The position numbers and the translations under genes are program-made. The notes beneath the pieces are model-generated. The model ran no database searches, was not told where the DNA came from, and was given only the letters and a program-made list of their open reading frames with translations. This document shows, one piece after another, positions 52,848 to 63,255 of a DNA stretch of 64,000 nt; positions within the stretch are counted from its first letter, which is position 1, and every line of letters starts with the position of its first letter. This stretch comes from Heliopora coerulea (lineage: Eukaryota; Cnidaria; Anthozoa; Scleralcyonacea; Helioporidae). The stretch lies in the NCBI GenBank assembly GCA_030142905.1, contig JASJOG010000032.1:730001-794000 (forward strand), read 5' to 3'.

Positions 52848-53504
52848 TTAAATTTTTTTTAAATATTTTGAAATTTTTCTTAGCATATTTAAAAATATAT
52901 TGTTTTCAACCATCATAAATTGTTTATCATGTTCTTCTTGTTTTCCCTTGAAGAATATTTTCATCAAAGTTTTTTCAGTTTCACTAAATTTCGGAATGTT
53001 TTCATCACGAGAATCCAAATTGTAAATAGATTTCATCAATTTTTTCAATTTTCTTTGAAATTCGATATGAGAAACCAAATATTTATTTCTTTTTATATGA
53101 TCGCTTAATAAATATTTGTCAATATCTCTTGCAAATTTAACCGCTGTTTCATCCACCATTTTTTTTTGTTTTTTTGCTTCAGATTTTTCACTTTTCAATT
53201 CTTCCAAAACTGCTTGAACTATATAACTTAATTTGTCATCGTTTTCAATATCCGAATCACCACTTTGGACATCAACCGTTTTTTCTTTTGATTTACGATG
53301 ATTCAAAATTTCTTGTCCATAATAATCATCACTATCATAATCATTATTTTTTCCAATTTTATTCTTCTTTTTCTCTTTCATTTCACACGTATTCACGTCA
53401 TGATCATGTTCATAGCTTTCATCAATCACATCATCATCATCCCCATCATCATCCACATCAGAACTTTCATAATCTGCTATTTTTTCAGCTTTATTTTTGT
53501 TCAT
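52848..53504 (-). CDS. acidic N-terminal protein with helical C-terminus, ~218 aa
   Basis: ATG at 53504 (the upstream TTG is not used). The first 90 residues are Asp/Glu-rich with an His-containing patch (SSDVDDDGDDDDVIDESYEH). The second half is Lys-rich and helical (KRNKYLVSHIEFQRKLKKLM). This acidic-then-basic pattern is seen in virus core or chaperone-like proteins; function not known. Confidence 0.55.
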   Translation of the reverse strand: MNKNKAEKIADYESSDVDDDGDDDDVIDESYEHDHDVNTCEMKEKKKNKIGKNNDYDSDDYYGQEILNHRKSKEKTVDVQSGDSDIENDDKLSYIVQAVLEELKSEKSEAKKQKKMVDETAVKFARDIDKYLLSDHIKRNKYLVSHIEFQRKLKKLMKSIYNLDSRDENIPKFSETEKTLMKIFFKGKQEEHDKQFMMVENNIFLNMLRKISKYLKKI

Positions 53505-53585
53505 TTTTTTCAACTATAATCAATACAAATTTTGCAAAAAAGCATATTTTTTTCAATTATTTCACAATTTCTGAACTTAACTGTG

Positions 53586-53780
53586 TTACGAAGCAAGTCT
53601 ATACACTGTTTTCAAGCGATTATGTCGTGGGAATAAAGAAATTGGAGTAACGACTTCAACATGCTTGGGCAAGGCAACTGAGGAAACACTGGATTCAATT
53701 TGAGATATAATATTGTTAGATACGTTACGGCTTCTTTTCAATTTCTTTTTGGTTCCTTTGATATATCCCAAAGATTTCAT
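53586..53780 (-). CDS. small basic protein, 64 aa
   Basis: ATG at 53780 (an upstream in-frame run FFFALK is excluded). Lys/Arg-rich: GYIKGTKKKLKRSRNVSNNI. Adjacent to the capsid gene end at 53801. Role unknown; it could be a core peptide. Confidence 0.45.
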   Translation of the reverse strand: MKSLGYIKGTKKKLKRSRNVSNNIISQIESSVSSVALPKHVEVVTPISLFPRHNRLKTVYRLAS

Positions 53781-53800
53781 CTTTAAAGCAAAAAAAAAAA

Positions 53801-55336
53801 TCAAATTGCTAATTGTTTAAACGTTGTTTGTATAGTCGCAACTTTCAGAACTTGATTCATCAAACCCGTTTGATAAACATAAACTTCCACATCGGGAGTC
53901 GTTTCAAATTCTATTTCGACACTAACAGTTTTTTTCAACTCTTTTGGCAAAACTTTCAAATTTGAATCACAATTTGGATTCATTTCAAAAACCATAATGC
54001 AATCGCCATTTTCATAATTGTCAAAATCGACAAACATTTTCTCAGAATCTCCCAAATGCAATGCTTTTCGAGTGTGGTAATATGCATCTTGCTTGGTTTC
54101 AATTTTCACAGGAAGAGGAATATTATTGACTTTGACAACAACTTTCTTGATTTTTTCCCATGTACAATGAGATGGAGTTCTGAAAAAATCACCGTTGACA
54201 TAATCGGCTCTCACTATAGTGAGAATCATCACACTAGGACAATTGAATCCGAAAACGTTGTTACATGAATATTTTGAATTTGACAATTTGTGAACTTCAC
54301 CTCTGACATGAATTTCTTGATAAAATAAATTGATGTATTTTCCTTCCACATCAAGCATTCTATTTATGTCTTCTTGTATTTGTGCACTAGGAGTTACAAT
54401 TTTGTAATAAATTTCAAATTGATCCAATACCGTTTTTATTTTATATAAATTTGCCAAATTGGTGGCTGATTGTCCACCGTTTGTAATGTGAGCAGTATGA
54501 GCCACATGAGGACCTCCGCCATCATGAGCATTTGCTATATGAAAATGACTGTCAGTTCCAGCCAATGTGTCATCTCTTTCAAATTCACTTCCTGTGAAAA
54601 ATCTTCTACTAGAATCTTTTGTGAATTTCACTTTTAGTCTATTGTTAATTGGTAAAAATTGAGGACCAACTCCAAAAAAGCCAAAATGCAAATCTTGAAT
54701 AATATATCTACCTCCGCTTAAATTTTTAACTCTGTTAAAACCATTTTTCGTTTTTGCTGCATTTTTGGTTGCAACAGAACTAATTTTTGACAAATATCCT
54801 CGTTGCCCCGGTTTATCATAATAACCAAGACTAACACCAGCCAAATCGCTTTCTTTTTCTCGATGTTGATATAATCGATTCAAAATATCCATCACAAGTA
54901 AATTATCCGTATGCGAATTCGTCACACTAACTCCATTCACACTTATATCAACGGTTTTAAACATCGTAAGAAAGGGATTCGGCATGCAGTCCAACCAAGT
55001 GTCGTCATTCAAATCATTACCATCAAATTTGATTCTCAAAGTTCCTTCCATCCTACTTTCATCCAATCTTATAATACCACCTCCGCTTCCTCCTTTTTCA
55101 AACGTCAAAATTTATGAATCTGAACTTTCAGTATGATTCACTTTTAAAAAGTTGTTTTCCCAAACGTCATCATTAACTGGTATTTCCCTAAACATTTCTT
55201 TTGATGAAACATACATTTCTGTGTCATTTTCATGTATCATTTCCTGATTATTGCTGTTTAAATAGGGAACCAATTCTTTCCCAGCATTTTCTTCAGTCAA
55301 TTCTCTCGCTCCCACATTTCCAAGAGAAAATGACAT
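53801..55336 (-). pseudogene. major capsid protein candidate (double jelly-roll type), interrupted by a TAA
   Basis: ATG at 55336; 74 codons to a TAA at 55112, then the same frame is open for about 437 more codons to 53801. The block MPNPFLTMFKTVDISVNGVS with NSHTDNLLVMDILNRL matches the hexon-like capsid N-terminal region. Beta-rich sequence fills the rest, and the size (about 510 codons) suits a double jelly-roll. The track-type start at 55108 is a TTG and unlikely. Breaks: one nonsense codon; the C-terminus is intact. The call rests on the conserved block, length and gene order; profile evidence is not available here. Confidence 0.7.
55112..55336 (-). other. N-terminal segment of the capsid reading frame, alternative small gene
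   Basis: If the TAA at 55112 is a true stop, this is a separate 74-aa acidic peptide (MSFSLGNVGARELTEENAGK...). Being in phase with the capsid frame and directly joined to it favours one broken gene. Confidence 0.35.
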
Positions 55337-55450
55337 TTTTATTACAACTTGAAAATAAAAAAAATTTTTAATTATTTACATTAGGCATTGAAATTTTTTT
55401 TTTTAATTTTTTTTTTAATTGATTCAACATTGGTAATATTCGGTTTAATT

Positions 55451-55699
55451 TTATTTTGATTGCTTGTCTTTTTTTTTCATATATTTTTTACGTAGTTCTT
55501 TACGTTTTTGCAAAGCCTGTAAACGAAGATAATTTTCTCGTTTTTCATTAAATTGTTTAACAGCTTCTGTGTTGTGAACAGGCACACCATGCAATTTATA
55601 CATTTCTGTATAATCAACAGGTTTTGATATACGAGTGTCTAAACTTCTTCTGTGAAATCGTTTCTGTGGTCTTGTTGAATTATAATTTCTAATTGACAT
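55451..55699 (-). CDS. small basic protein, 82 aa
   Basis: Complete, ATG at 55699. Arg/Lys-rich from both ends (RPQKRFHRRSLDTRIS ... KRKELRKKYMKKKDKQSK) with a helical central part. Short spacing to its neighbours. Likely nucleic-acid binding; not recognised. Confidence 0.5.
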   Translation of the reverse strand: MSIRNYNSTRPQKRFHRRSLDTRISKPVDYTEMYKLHGVPVHNTEAVKQFNEKRENYLRLQALQKRKELRKKYMKKKDKQSK

Positions 55700-55705
55700 T
55701 ATGTT

Positions 55706-56203
55706 TCATTTATTAGCGATTCTAAAAATAATATCAATAGAATCTTGATTAGTCACTTTTGACCCATCATCATATTCCAAAAAAAAATTGAAATTTTTGT
55801 TTAAATCATCTTTTCCGTTAAAAAAAGACACAGGAATTTCAAATAAACCTTGACTTATATCAAATTCTTTACCATAAGACAAACTAACAAAATTCATTAA
55901 TAAATGAATTAAAGTATTTTTCTTCATTATTATATCTGTTCTAGTTGCATAAGATCCAGTTTTTATATTTGTAAAATCGTCATAAGAATTGTCACAACTA
56001 ATATATCTTGCATACTTAATTTTGAATGAATCTGATATATAACTGACAGACACATTGTCTATTTTCATATCAACAGTTTTCATATCATTTGCTGATTCAC
56101 CATGACACATTTCTTTCAAATTTGTATCAACCTCATAATCTTCAATATTAATGGAATCTGAATGTTCACCAATTCCTTTGAATTTCAATCGTAAGCTGTA
56201 CAT
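55706..56203 (-). CDS. 165-aa structural-type protein, unknown
   Basis: Complete, ATG at 56203. Alternating hydrophobic beta strands (VSVSYISDSFKIKYARYIS, LFEIPVSFFNGKD, FNFFLEYDD) suggest a single jelly-roll. It sits between the capsid gene and the basic core protein. It could be a minor capsid protein; no motif proves it. Confidence 0.5.
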   Translation of the reverse strand: MYSLRLKFKGIGEHSDSINIEDYEVDTNLKEMCHGESANDMKTVDMKIDNVSVSYISDSFKIKYARYISCDNSYDDFTNIKTGSYATRTDIIMKKNTLIHLLMNFVSLSYGKEFDISQGLFEIPVSFFNGKDDLNKNFNFFLEYDDGSKVTNQDSIDIIFRIANK

Positions 56204-56210
56204 TTTGCAT

Positions 56211-56527
56211 TTACATTCCGGTTTTTCTTCCTAATTTTTTATGTATCGCTCCTATAGCAAGGGGAATAACAACATCTTTTGCAACTTTTCTCACTATGGG
56301 ATGAGACACCACTGTTTTTACACCAGTTTTAATTTTATTCCAAAATCCTCTTCCTTTTTGTGTTCTTTTCCTATGACGACGACGAAAAACGCTTGTGGGG
56401 CGACCTCGAGATAAACCAGCAATTCCAGTGGGACTCAGCAAAGTTCTTAATCCATCACCTCGTTGATATTTCATATAATTTTTTTTCCGTCCTTCTCCTC
56501 TTTGATACTTTATATATCTTCTTGTCA
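56211..56527 (-). CDS. basic core-like protein, adenovirus pX/virion-peptide type, 105 aa
   Basis: ATG at 56527 (upstream TTG not used). The repeats YIKYQRGEG and YMKYQRGDG open the protein, followed by a Gly/Arg-rich stretch (RRRHRKRTQKGRGFWNKI) and an amphipathic helix (VVSHPIVRKVAKDVVIPLAI). This resembles the basic, processed DNA-binding and membrane-active peptides of Polintons and adenoviruses. A protease-cleavable arrangement (GxG sites) is possible. Confidence 0.55.
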
Positions 56528-56728
56528 TTTTTTTCAATCTTAATCAATTTTTATTGATTTAAAAATAACCAATATCATTACATCTTTTTGACTTTTTTGT
56601 TAAATTTTGAAATTTTAACCAACTGTTTTGATAAAGTGTTTAATCCAACATAACCGTTTCTTCCTCCCGACCCTGTTTGCAGGAAATAATGTCTTCGTTG
56701 TCGTCTTCTTTGTTTTTTAAGCATCTTT

Positions 56729-57636
56729 TCAAACAATAGAACATATTAAAACGATTTTACCCCTGTTAAAATATATTTTTTCACCGTTTAAATCTTCCAC
56801 AACAAAATGCATTGATCTAATTACTCCTGGTCGTAATAATCTAACACAATTTTTCGGAACAAAGGACACCAACATTTTGTCATCATTTCCCAATTCAACT
56901 GGACAAACCAACAACCTTTCTCTAAATTCAAACCCCATTTTGACAGGAATTATTTGATTGCAAGTTATTGACATGAAATTTAAACCATATGAAGGATCCA
57001 TCACATAAAGACCCTTATATTCCAAAATATCAGTCGAAACTGAATTTGAATGATTATATACAAATTTGACAACATTATCTGTAATTCCCAAAACATGTAC
57101 CAATCCAGGAGAAAATGTTATTTCAATTTTCACATCACACTGATCTATTTCATTCAATCTGTTTGTTACTTTTTCCATATAAACGTTATTCCGATAATTA
57201 TCAAAAGCCGATGGGGCCGAAGAATAAACACTGATATTTTTATTACAATTTATCACACATTTTTGCCCCATCACCATTTTAATACCACAATTAATTTTAT
57301 TCAAATATTTATCAATAAATCCCACCAATTGTTTCAACTCATGATGTCCATAAGGAATATAAACCCAATTATGTTGAGATGCAAATTTGGCCGTTTTAAA
57401 TCCAGTGACGCTATGTTTCACAAATCTTTCCAAATTGAATTTGAATTTAAATTTGAATTCTTCTTTGTTTCGAGGATGAATGCTGGAAATTGTTTTTGGA
57501 TATAAAATTTCTTCAACAATTATTTCTTTCCTGATCTTGCATCTATTTCAGGTTTCACATCAATCTCAAAATCATTTATTTTATTATTCCTTCTTTCACT
57601 CTTCTGATTTGACACAAATATTATACTTGAAGACAT
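56729..57636 (-). pseudogene. minor capsid (penton-like) protein candidate, one frameshift
   Basis: ATG at 57636 starts SSIIFVSNQKSERRNNKIND, a stretch common at the start of Polinton minor capsid proteins, in one frame. The frame changes near 57523, and from about 57520 the reading IIVEEILYPKTISS continues in another frame to 56729 through NWVYIPYGHHELKQLVGFI. The pattern of a short N-terminus, a strand ending in an EI-YP block, then globular domain fits the family. Length about 300 codons. The frameshift is in a run of A. The identification is by pattern only. Confidence 0.55.
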
Positions 57637-57661
57637 ACCTTGATATTCTGAATATAAAATT

Positions 57662-58510
57662 TCAAACTTTTTGCAATTCTTCCCTATAAAATACACCAGA
57701 CAATGTATCTTTTTCTTTATCTTCAATAACATAAGTCACAGGATCAGTTAATCTGACTTTTTTAACAAAAAAAATTTCTTTACTCCATTTCAATGTGCTT
57801 TCTTTTTCAAATTTTGATTTCAATATTGCCACTCTAACTCTATCATGCTCTCTCAATATACTTCCTTTTTTATAAAAAGGTTTAAAATCAAAATAACTCT
57901 TATATTTAAATATTCGAGATATTTTGGTTTTATCACGATATATATCTGCCGGTTTATTATAATCAATTCCCTTATGAGGTGTATCATTATACCTATCAAC
58001 AATTTTGTCCAAAATATTTGTATATCTTCCTTCCATTTTTCCATATAAAGCATACAAAACCTTAGACAACATCGTTCTCAACGTTCGAATAAATCTTTCG
58101 ACAATCATACTTTTCATTTCATAATTTTCATTCGATCGATATTTGATAATTTTTCCAAATTCACCACGTTTTGATCTTTTTTTTATTTCAGAAAATTCTC
58201 CCCCTTTGTCACTATGAATAACGTCAGGCAAAACGTTTTCATCATCTATTATTTCTTCAAATTTTTTTGCAACATAAATTGAATTTTTATTCCTCAGTTT
58301 TTTAACCCAAACAAATCTACTACAAACATCTATCACAACCAACAAATATTTCACACGGGAATTGTATCTTTCCATAAATGTCATATCCATCAAATCCATT
58401 TGCCATTGTTCATTACAATATTTTACATCGACTTTTAAACGCTTGAACTTTTTCTTAACAGGAAAAAATAACTGTTCTCTATCATCAACATCATCTTTAT
58501 GTTTTTTCAA
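57662..58510 (-). CDS. retroviral-type (rve) integrase
   Basis: Catalytic core with three acidic residues: D39 in QWQMDLMD, D near residue 100 in DVIHSDKGGEF, and E near 137 in MIVERFIRTLR. The C-terminal SH3-like domain (REHDRVRVAILKSKFEKEST and EIFFVKKVRLTDPVTYVIED) ends at EELQKV. It inserts the element into host DNA. The frame has no ATG upstream: the first codon at 58510 is TTG, and farther up an ATG is followed by TGA near 58590. The start is therefore missing or spliced, while the catalytic core is intact. Confidence 0.85.
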   Translation of the reverse strand: MKKHKDDVDDREQLFFPVKKKFKRLKVDVKYCNEQWQMDLMDMTFMERYNSRVKYLLVVIDVCSRFVWVKKLRNKNSIYVAKKFEEIIDDENVLPDVIHSDKGGEFSEIKKRSKRGEFGKIIKYRSNENYEMKSMIVERFIRTLRTMLSKVLYALYGKMEGRYTNILDKIVDRYNDTPHKGIDYNKPADIYRDKTKISRIFKYKSYFDFKPFYKKGSILREHDRVRVAILKSKFEKESTLKWSKEIFFVKKVRLTDPVTYVIEDKEKDTLSGVFYREELQKV

Positions 58511-58599
58511 TTTAATTTGATTAGCAATCTGTTGAATAAAATCATCATCAATCCTTTTCCTAGATTCATCACATCACATTACCTTTTGAAAATTTTCTT

Positions 58600-59203
58600 T
58601 CAATATTTTTTTTTACTGGGAGGCCTATAAGAAGCACTACCAGAGGTAATAGTGGAAGATGAACCACGAGAGGAATTGGCTTGTTGATCAGCAGCACCAC
58701 GTGCAGCAGAACGAGTGGCTTTTAAAATTCTACATAGTTCACGTAATTTTTTCTCATTTTTAACAAAATAATCCGCGTCGAAATTTTCATCAACAGCTTT
58801 CAAATCGTTTGAATATTGACGGATAAGTGATATTCTTGACACCAATCGATCTTCTTTGTCAAGATTCAACTGAAAAGTCAAATATTTAAAAAGTTCTATG
58901 TCTCTTGAAATATTTTTCATCCACCCCATCACCTTCCAGTGAAAGTTTTGCATCAGATCTCAAATGCGGATAAGAATCAAGCACATCTCTTTGAAATTCA
59001 TTTAATCTGTCAATCAGACTTTCGAAATCTTCATGTTTTTTGAACTTGACGTTTTCAAAGCGATTCAACTCTTCTTCATAATCGGGTTTCAAAACTTCGA
59101 CTCGCAAATTTGGTCTAACTGGATTGTCATCAAGATCTTCATTAATTAAATCCACCATGACTGCTTTACGCTTCTGAATGGCTCTTTTTTTCTGATAGCC
59201 CAT
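58600..59203 (-). pseudogene. unknown protein with Ser-rich end, one frameshift
   Basis: ATG at 59203 (MGYQKKRAIQKRKAVMVDLI) runs about 95 codons; near 58920 the clear continuation moves to the frame ending at 58600 (helical RLVSRISLIRQYSND, then Ser/Gly/Ala-rich tail SSRGSSSTITSGSAS). Together about 200 residues. The track shows these as two overlapping open frames, an indel being the simplest explanation. Function unknown. Confidence 0.5.
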
Positions 59204-59225
59204 TTCCCAGTTTCCAAATTGTTCG

Positions 59226-60650
59226 TTAAACAAAAAAAACTAATCGTTTTGTTTGCTTAACAGCAATTTCGACAAGTGGTTCTTCCCTATCTTTCAATAG
59301 TGGCATACAGGCTATAACGTTTGACAGATCTTTAAAATCGAAAGCAAACTTCGATGCTCTCATGAACCTGCAACCATCCACAACATCAGGACTTGCTCTA
59401 TAAATTTGAACTTCTCTTGTATTGGGATCGAAGCAAACTTGTTTCCCACTTTCATCTTCATACACAGCGACGGTTGTAATATGGGACACGCTTTGTCGAT
59501 GAAAAAGTTCAATTCTCTTTTCAAAATATTGTAAATCTCTATCACCTTTACAAAGTTTTATACCTGTTGCATTACGGAAAAAAGCACTTGAATATTCATA
59601 AATATGTGGTGACGACAACACTTTTTTATCTCCATAAATTTTGAAACACTTAAATGAATTAAAAAACACCAATTTCATATTTGAATCTTCAACGTCATAA
59701 TAACAATCATGTAACAATTCACCATTACACAAATGATTCAACGGTTTTACTATTTCATCTGAATTAATATATGAGTAATGATTATAAAAATCAGTGGTCA
59801 TATCAACTCGTTTCACCAATTTTGTAGGGTTGAATTTCACTTTGGATTTAAATATACGAAAAGTATTCAAATTCACACCAAAAGAATTCCCTCCTGTCAT
59901 ATTTAACAACATTCTTCTTAAAACTTTACAACATTTCACACATTGAAACATTGCCATAACTTGATTTCTAAATGCAGGGTAACAGAAATAACGTTTAATC
60001 AAATCATAATTCAAGCCCTCAATTTTTTTCACCCATTCTCTAAAAGATGGATAACATGTTATGCCCAAAAAATTTATTTCACCCAAAGAAAAATTTGAAG
60101 TTAACATTAACTGAGTTAAATCAAATTTGCAACCCAAAATAAACGAATCGGAATAAATCTGGTAATCATCACTGACACACATAAATGTCTTACATAGAAT
60201 TTTTCCAGTACTAGTAAAAGCATTTGAATCATTTGCAGATACAATATTCAATTTTTGATAAAAAGAAAATTTTTTAATTCCAATGCCACCATCTTTATAT
60301 TTAACCAAATAAAAATATCTCACACAAGGAGAAGGTATCCGAAAATAACGTCCATCAGGCATATTGAAAATGGCATACAGAGGAATCATATCGCAAACAA
60401 TATACCCGTCAAACAATATTTTTAAAATATTTTTAACTTTCACTCTTTGAAGAGACGACAAAGCAATGTCCCATGAACAACCCAAATTCAAAAACTTCTC
60501 TGGTCCTGTTCTCTCATGTCTCTTTATTAAATATTTTCCATAAAGAGTCTTGCAAGTAAAATATAAGGAATAAATACGTGGATCATTTCCCATATATTCC
60601 AACAAAACAATCAATGTACGTAAAATCAAATCTTCTTGTCTTGTCAGCAT
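59226..60650 (-). CDS. unknown protein with F-box-like N-terminus, ~474 aa
   Basis: ATG at 60650 lies right after the stop of the upstream gene (60652), giving about 474 residues; an earlier ATG at 60722 would add 24 residues that overlap that gene. Start MLTRQEDLILRTLIVLLEYM followed by DPRIYSLYFTCKTLYGKYL resembles an F-box helix set. There are many Cys (MFQCVKCCKVLRRM) and a Lys-rich end. Large and intact. Possibly recruits a host ubiquitin ligase (inference). Confidence 0.55.
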   Translation of the reverse strand: MLTRQEDLILRTLIVLLEYMGNDPRIYSLYFTCKTLYGKYLIKRHERTGPEKFLNLGCSWDIALSSLQRVKVKNILKILFDGYIVCDMIPLYAIFNMPDGRYFRIPSPCVRYFYLVKYKDGGIGIKKFSFYQKLNIVSANDSNAFTSTGKILCKTFMCVSDDYQIYSDSFILGCKFDLTQLMLTSNFSLGEINFLGITCYPSFREWVKKIEGLNYDLIKRYFCYPAFRNQVMAMFQCVKCCKVLRRMLLNMTGGNSFGVNLNTFRIFKSKVKFNPTKLVKRVDMTTDFYNHYSYINSDEIVKPLNHLCNGELLHDCYYDVEDSNMKLVFFNSFKCFKIYGDKKVLSSPHIYEYSSAFFRNATGIKLCKGDRDLQYFEKRIELFHRQSVSHITTVAVYEDESGKQVCFDPNTREVQIYRASPDVVDGCRFMRASKFAFDFKDLSNVIACMPLLKDREEPLVEIAVKQTKRLVFFV

Positions 60651-60651
60651 C

Positions 60652-61023
60652 TCAACAATTTTCACAAGCCAGACAATATTGTCCTTTATTTTCAGACAAA
60701 ATAACGCATTCAAAAAAATCATTCAATTCCCTTTTATCAACATACATCAAGTCTTTAAAATATTCATAAACCGTCAAAACTTTGAAAATGTTAGAACCCA
60801 TTTCCGCTGACGTATTAATTTGAATTTCAAGATGTGCATAATTTTCTCCATCCGTCATTTCCAACAAAAACCAGGCATCATCGTCACCGTCAATGTTTTC
60901 TTGAGCATGTCTTCCATCAAAAAACAGAACTTGTCTAATGCTTTTTAATCTCAATTTTGTCGATTTGTCTTTCCATTTCTTTAGAAGTCTTTCATTTTTG
61001 GAATAATTGACAATCCCAATCAT
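60652..61023 (-). CDS. unknown protein, 123 aa
   Basis: ATG at 61023 overlaps the TGA of the upstream gene (ATGA). Helical, with KWKDKSTKLRLKSIRQVLFF and a CLACENC motif at the C-terminus. Also ends right next to the start of the F-box-like gene. Probably translated from the same transcript. Not recognised. Confidence 0.5.
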   Translation of the reverse strand: MIGIVNYSKNERLLKKWKDKSTKLRLKSIRQVLFFDGRHAQENIDGDDDAWFLLEMTDGENYAHLEIQINTSAEMGSNIFKVLTVYEYFKDLMYVDKRELNDFFECVILSENKGQYCLACENC

Positions 61024-61346
61024 AACTGCCAAACAAGAAACCCGTCGCTAAATTCCCCTTCAACACAATAATCAGAAGAAGGAATAATATTGAATTCTTG
61101 ATCATGAAACACATCATTCAACATTGAAACCAAAGATTGAAAGGAATGTCTATTCACACATTCGGTATAACAAACACCAACTGTTGTATCGTCGTTGTTC
61201 GTCAGCGAATGATTACAACCAAAAACTTTAATTTCATACACTGCATCGAATTCCAACTCCATCGTCAACATGTTCGAGAAAACATTGCGAAACATGGCTT
61301 TTGAAACGCCATTCAACAGTCTAACATAACAAGCTTTACTAGACAT
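61020..61346 (-). CDS. unknown protein, 108 aa
   Basis: Complete, ATG at 61346. Starts MSSKACYVRLLNGVSKAMFR; contains Cys residues (VGVCYTECVNRH). First gene of the long minus-strand block. It shows a 4-base ATGA overlap with the next. Not recognised. Confidence 0.5.
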   Translation of the reverse strand: MSSKACYVRLLNGVSKAMFRNVFSNMLTMELEFDAVYEIKVFGCNHSLTNNDDTTVGVCYTECVNRHSFQSLVSMLNDVFHDQEFNIIPSSDYCVEGEFSDGFLVWQL

Positions 61347-61591
61347 TTTGAATTCAACTTACCTTGAAAGAAATCCGTCCAAAATTTATAGAAATTCACA
61401 GCAAAATCAAACGTGTCACCGTTCGCCTTCACCACACAACGCTTATTAACAAACACTTAAAATTCAAACTCACAACTCACATGATTTCAATTGACGTAAA
61501 TCCGGTCAGCAATTATAATAAATAAATTTCACTTCTGTAAACACGATTTTTTTAAATAAAATCTTTAATATCCAACCGATTTTGACATATT

Positions 61592-61636
61592 TGGTATCAA
61601 AATGATTGCTTGACTCTAGCGATCATTTTGATACCA
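61592..61636. promoter_or_regulatory. perfect-type inverted repeat in divergent promoter
   Basis: TGGTATCAAAATGATTGC at 61592-61609 is mirrored by GCGATCATTTTGATACCA at 61619-61636 with one mismatch and a 9-base loop. It lies in the ~360-base gap between the minus gene at 61346 and the plus gene at 61707. Operator-like or hairpin; origin also possible. Confidence 0.6.
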
Positions 61637-61706
61637 TTTTCAACACAATCTGCAAAGACCGAAAAAAATTACGAAAGAAATTCCAAACTCAAGTATTTTA
61701 AGTGGA

Positions 61707-62649
61707 TTGATTTTTTATTTGACAGTTGCCGTGATAAAATGCAAAACAAGCAAAATTATTCATAAACGAAGAACACAAAGCAAACAAAACTCAAGACTCC
61801 AACGTGTGTTAATCGACTTTGAAGACTCCAACGTATGTCGATCGATTTTTGAAATGTCAGAAGGAAAGCAAAAACATTACACCAGAACCTTATGGATAGC
61901 TCATCAAGATGTAATATTGAGTGGACATTGTGTATTAAGAGTCCCGCAAATTGTGAAAAATCCAATAAAATCAGTTGACATATCATCCGACACATTATGG
62001 GGAACAGTAAATTTTGGACTTAGAACCACATACAGCACAGTCAAAGGTCCAAAAACATACTATGCCAAAACATCTGGTTTTGATCCCAAATACCCGTTTG
62101 GGAAACACAGAAAACAGAATCTCAACTTTTCCCTCAACCAATTTTAAACTTGGAGAAAATTCATACATGGATCTAAACAAGGTTAGAATCGTAACAAAAA
62201 TAAAAGTAATATGTGTTTCAAATGTAAATTCAGATATAATAAACCCACCCGTTGAATCATCCACAACAGAAACAGATCCACCTCTATCTAGCAGCTATAG
62301 AAAACATATTGACGCTTTTAGATTAAATCCTGGTGGTTATCAAGGATTTAACATATACAAAGTCACCAAAGAAAGTTGGAACCAAAAAGGCAGAGTTAAC
62401 TTTGACCAATTATACCAATCTGAATCTTTATTCAAATCTAGAGAAACTCATCATTCAGAACTTCCTTACCAAGCTGACAATTTATCATGGGTTTTGAAAA
62501 AAGGAGATGATTTAATTCTCTGGCCAACATTCAAATTTTTTAATTCCGCCAATGCAGCATTTGTTGTTGAACCAATAGGGAGACAAGCTGTATCAGTCAA
62601 ATTACCTTATTATGAATACATAGTAGACATGGATTATTTCTATTTATAA
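61707..62649 (+). pseudogene. unknown protein, ~300 aa, frameshift
   Basis: Frame 1 from about 61707 (or the ATG at 61857) reads MSEGKQKHYTRTLWIAHQDV, VPQIVKNPIKSVDISSDTLW and VNFGLRTTYSTVKG to 62147. The other frame (open from 62014) continues from about 62100 with TFPSTNFKLGENSYMDLNKV to YEYIVDMDYFYL at 62649. A frameshift within 62095-62115 joins them. Looks beta-rich, and could be a virion surface protein, but this is not shown. Converges with the next minus-strand gene. Confidence 0.5.
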
Positions 62650-62678
62650 TTACTTTGATGTATAACATAATATATTTA

Positions 62679-63255
62679 TCAAGTTCTTTTTCTTCTTTTA
62701 CTATTGTAAGCAGATTTGAATTCACCAGCAGAATATTCAAAATCAGGTTTTCCCAATGTTTTAATTAATTTACAAAAAGCATGTTCTTTTCCTCTAATCC
62801 AAGGAGTTGAATTAATAACAGGAACAATATCGTTCTTAAACACAAACTTTTTCCCAAAATAACCTGAAGTCACAGTTTTAAAAAATGACATGGCAACATA
62901 TCGAACTTCTTCCCCATATTTTGGTTGATACACAGGCTTTGATATCAATATTTCTCTTGTAAGAATTCTTTCTGCCAAATTCAAAATGCTATTATCCTCG
63001 TTCCAATCTTCAGTCAAAATGACACCCATCCAATAAATCCTTTCCAATTTTGTTCTTTTACGCGATTCATGAACAATCCCACCATCATCATTTTTTTGTT
63101 CCATATTCGATATTTTGTTGTCTAAATCCAAAACATCCACATACTTGTTTGATCAATAGTTTCAATACTTTCGTGTCATTTGCTTTACAATTTAAAACCA
63201 ATTGCAAGGAAAAGACACAAAAATACTGAACATCAACATCAATATATCCTTCCAT
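62679..63255 (-). pseudogene. unknown protein, ~190 aa, frameshift
   Basis: ATG at 63255 (MEGYIDVDVQYFCVFSLQLV) runs into VLKLLIKQ; near 63145 the frame changes and continues as VLDLDNKISNMEQKN to the stop at 62679. The open frame at 63140 starts with GTG, so it is unlikely to be a real start. Basic C-terminus (SKRRKRT-like NSKRRKR), predicted helical and nuclear. Not recognised. Confidence 0.5.

Noticed and set aside
53174..53650. Plus-strand open frame rich in His and Phe
   Set aside because: It is the antisense shadow of the Asp-rich acidic gene at 52848-53504; no independent start, motif or spacing supports it.
57050..57505. Plus-strand open frame across the minor capsid gene
   Set aside because: Antisense shadow of the gene 56729-57636; composition is the mirror of the real protein.
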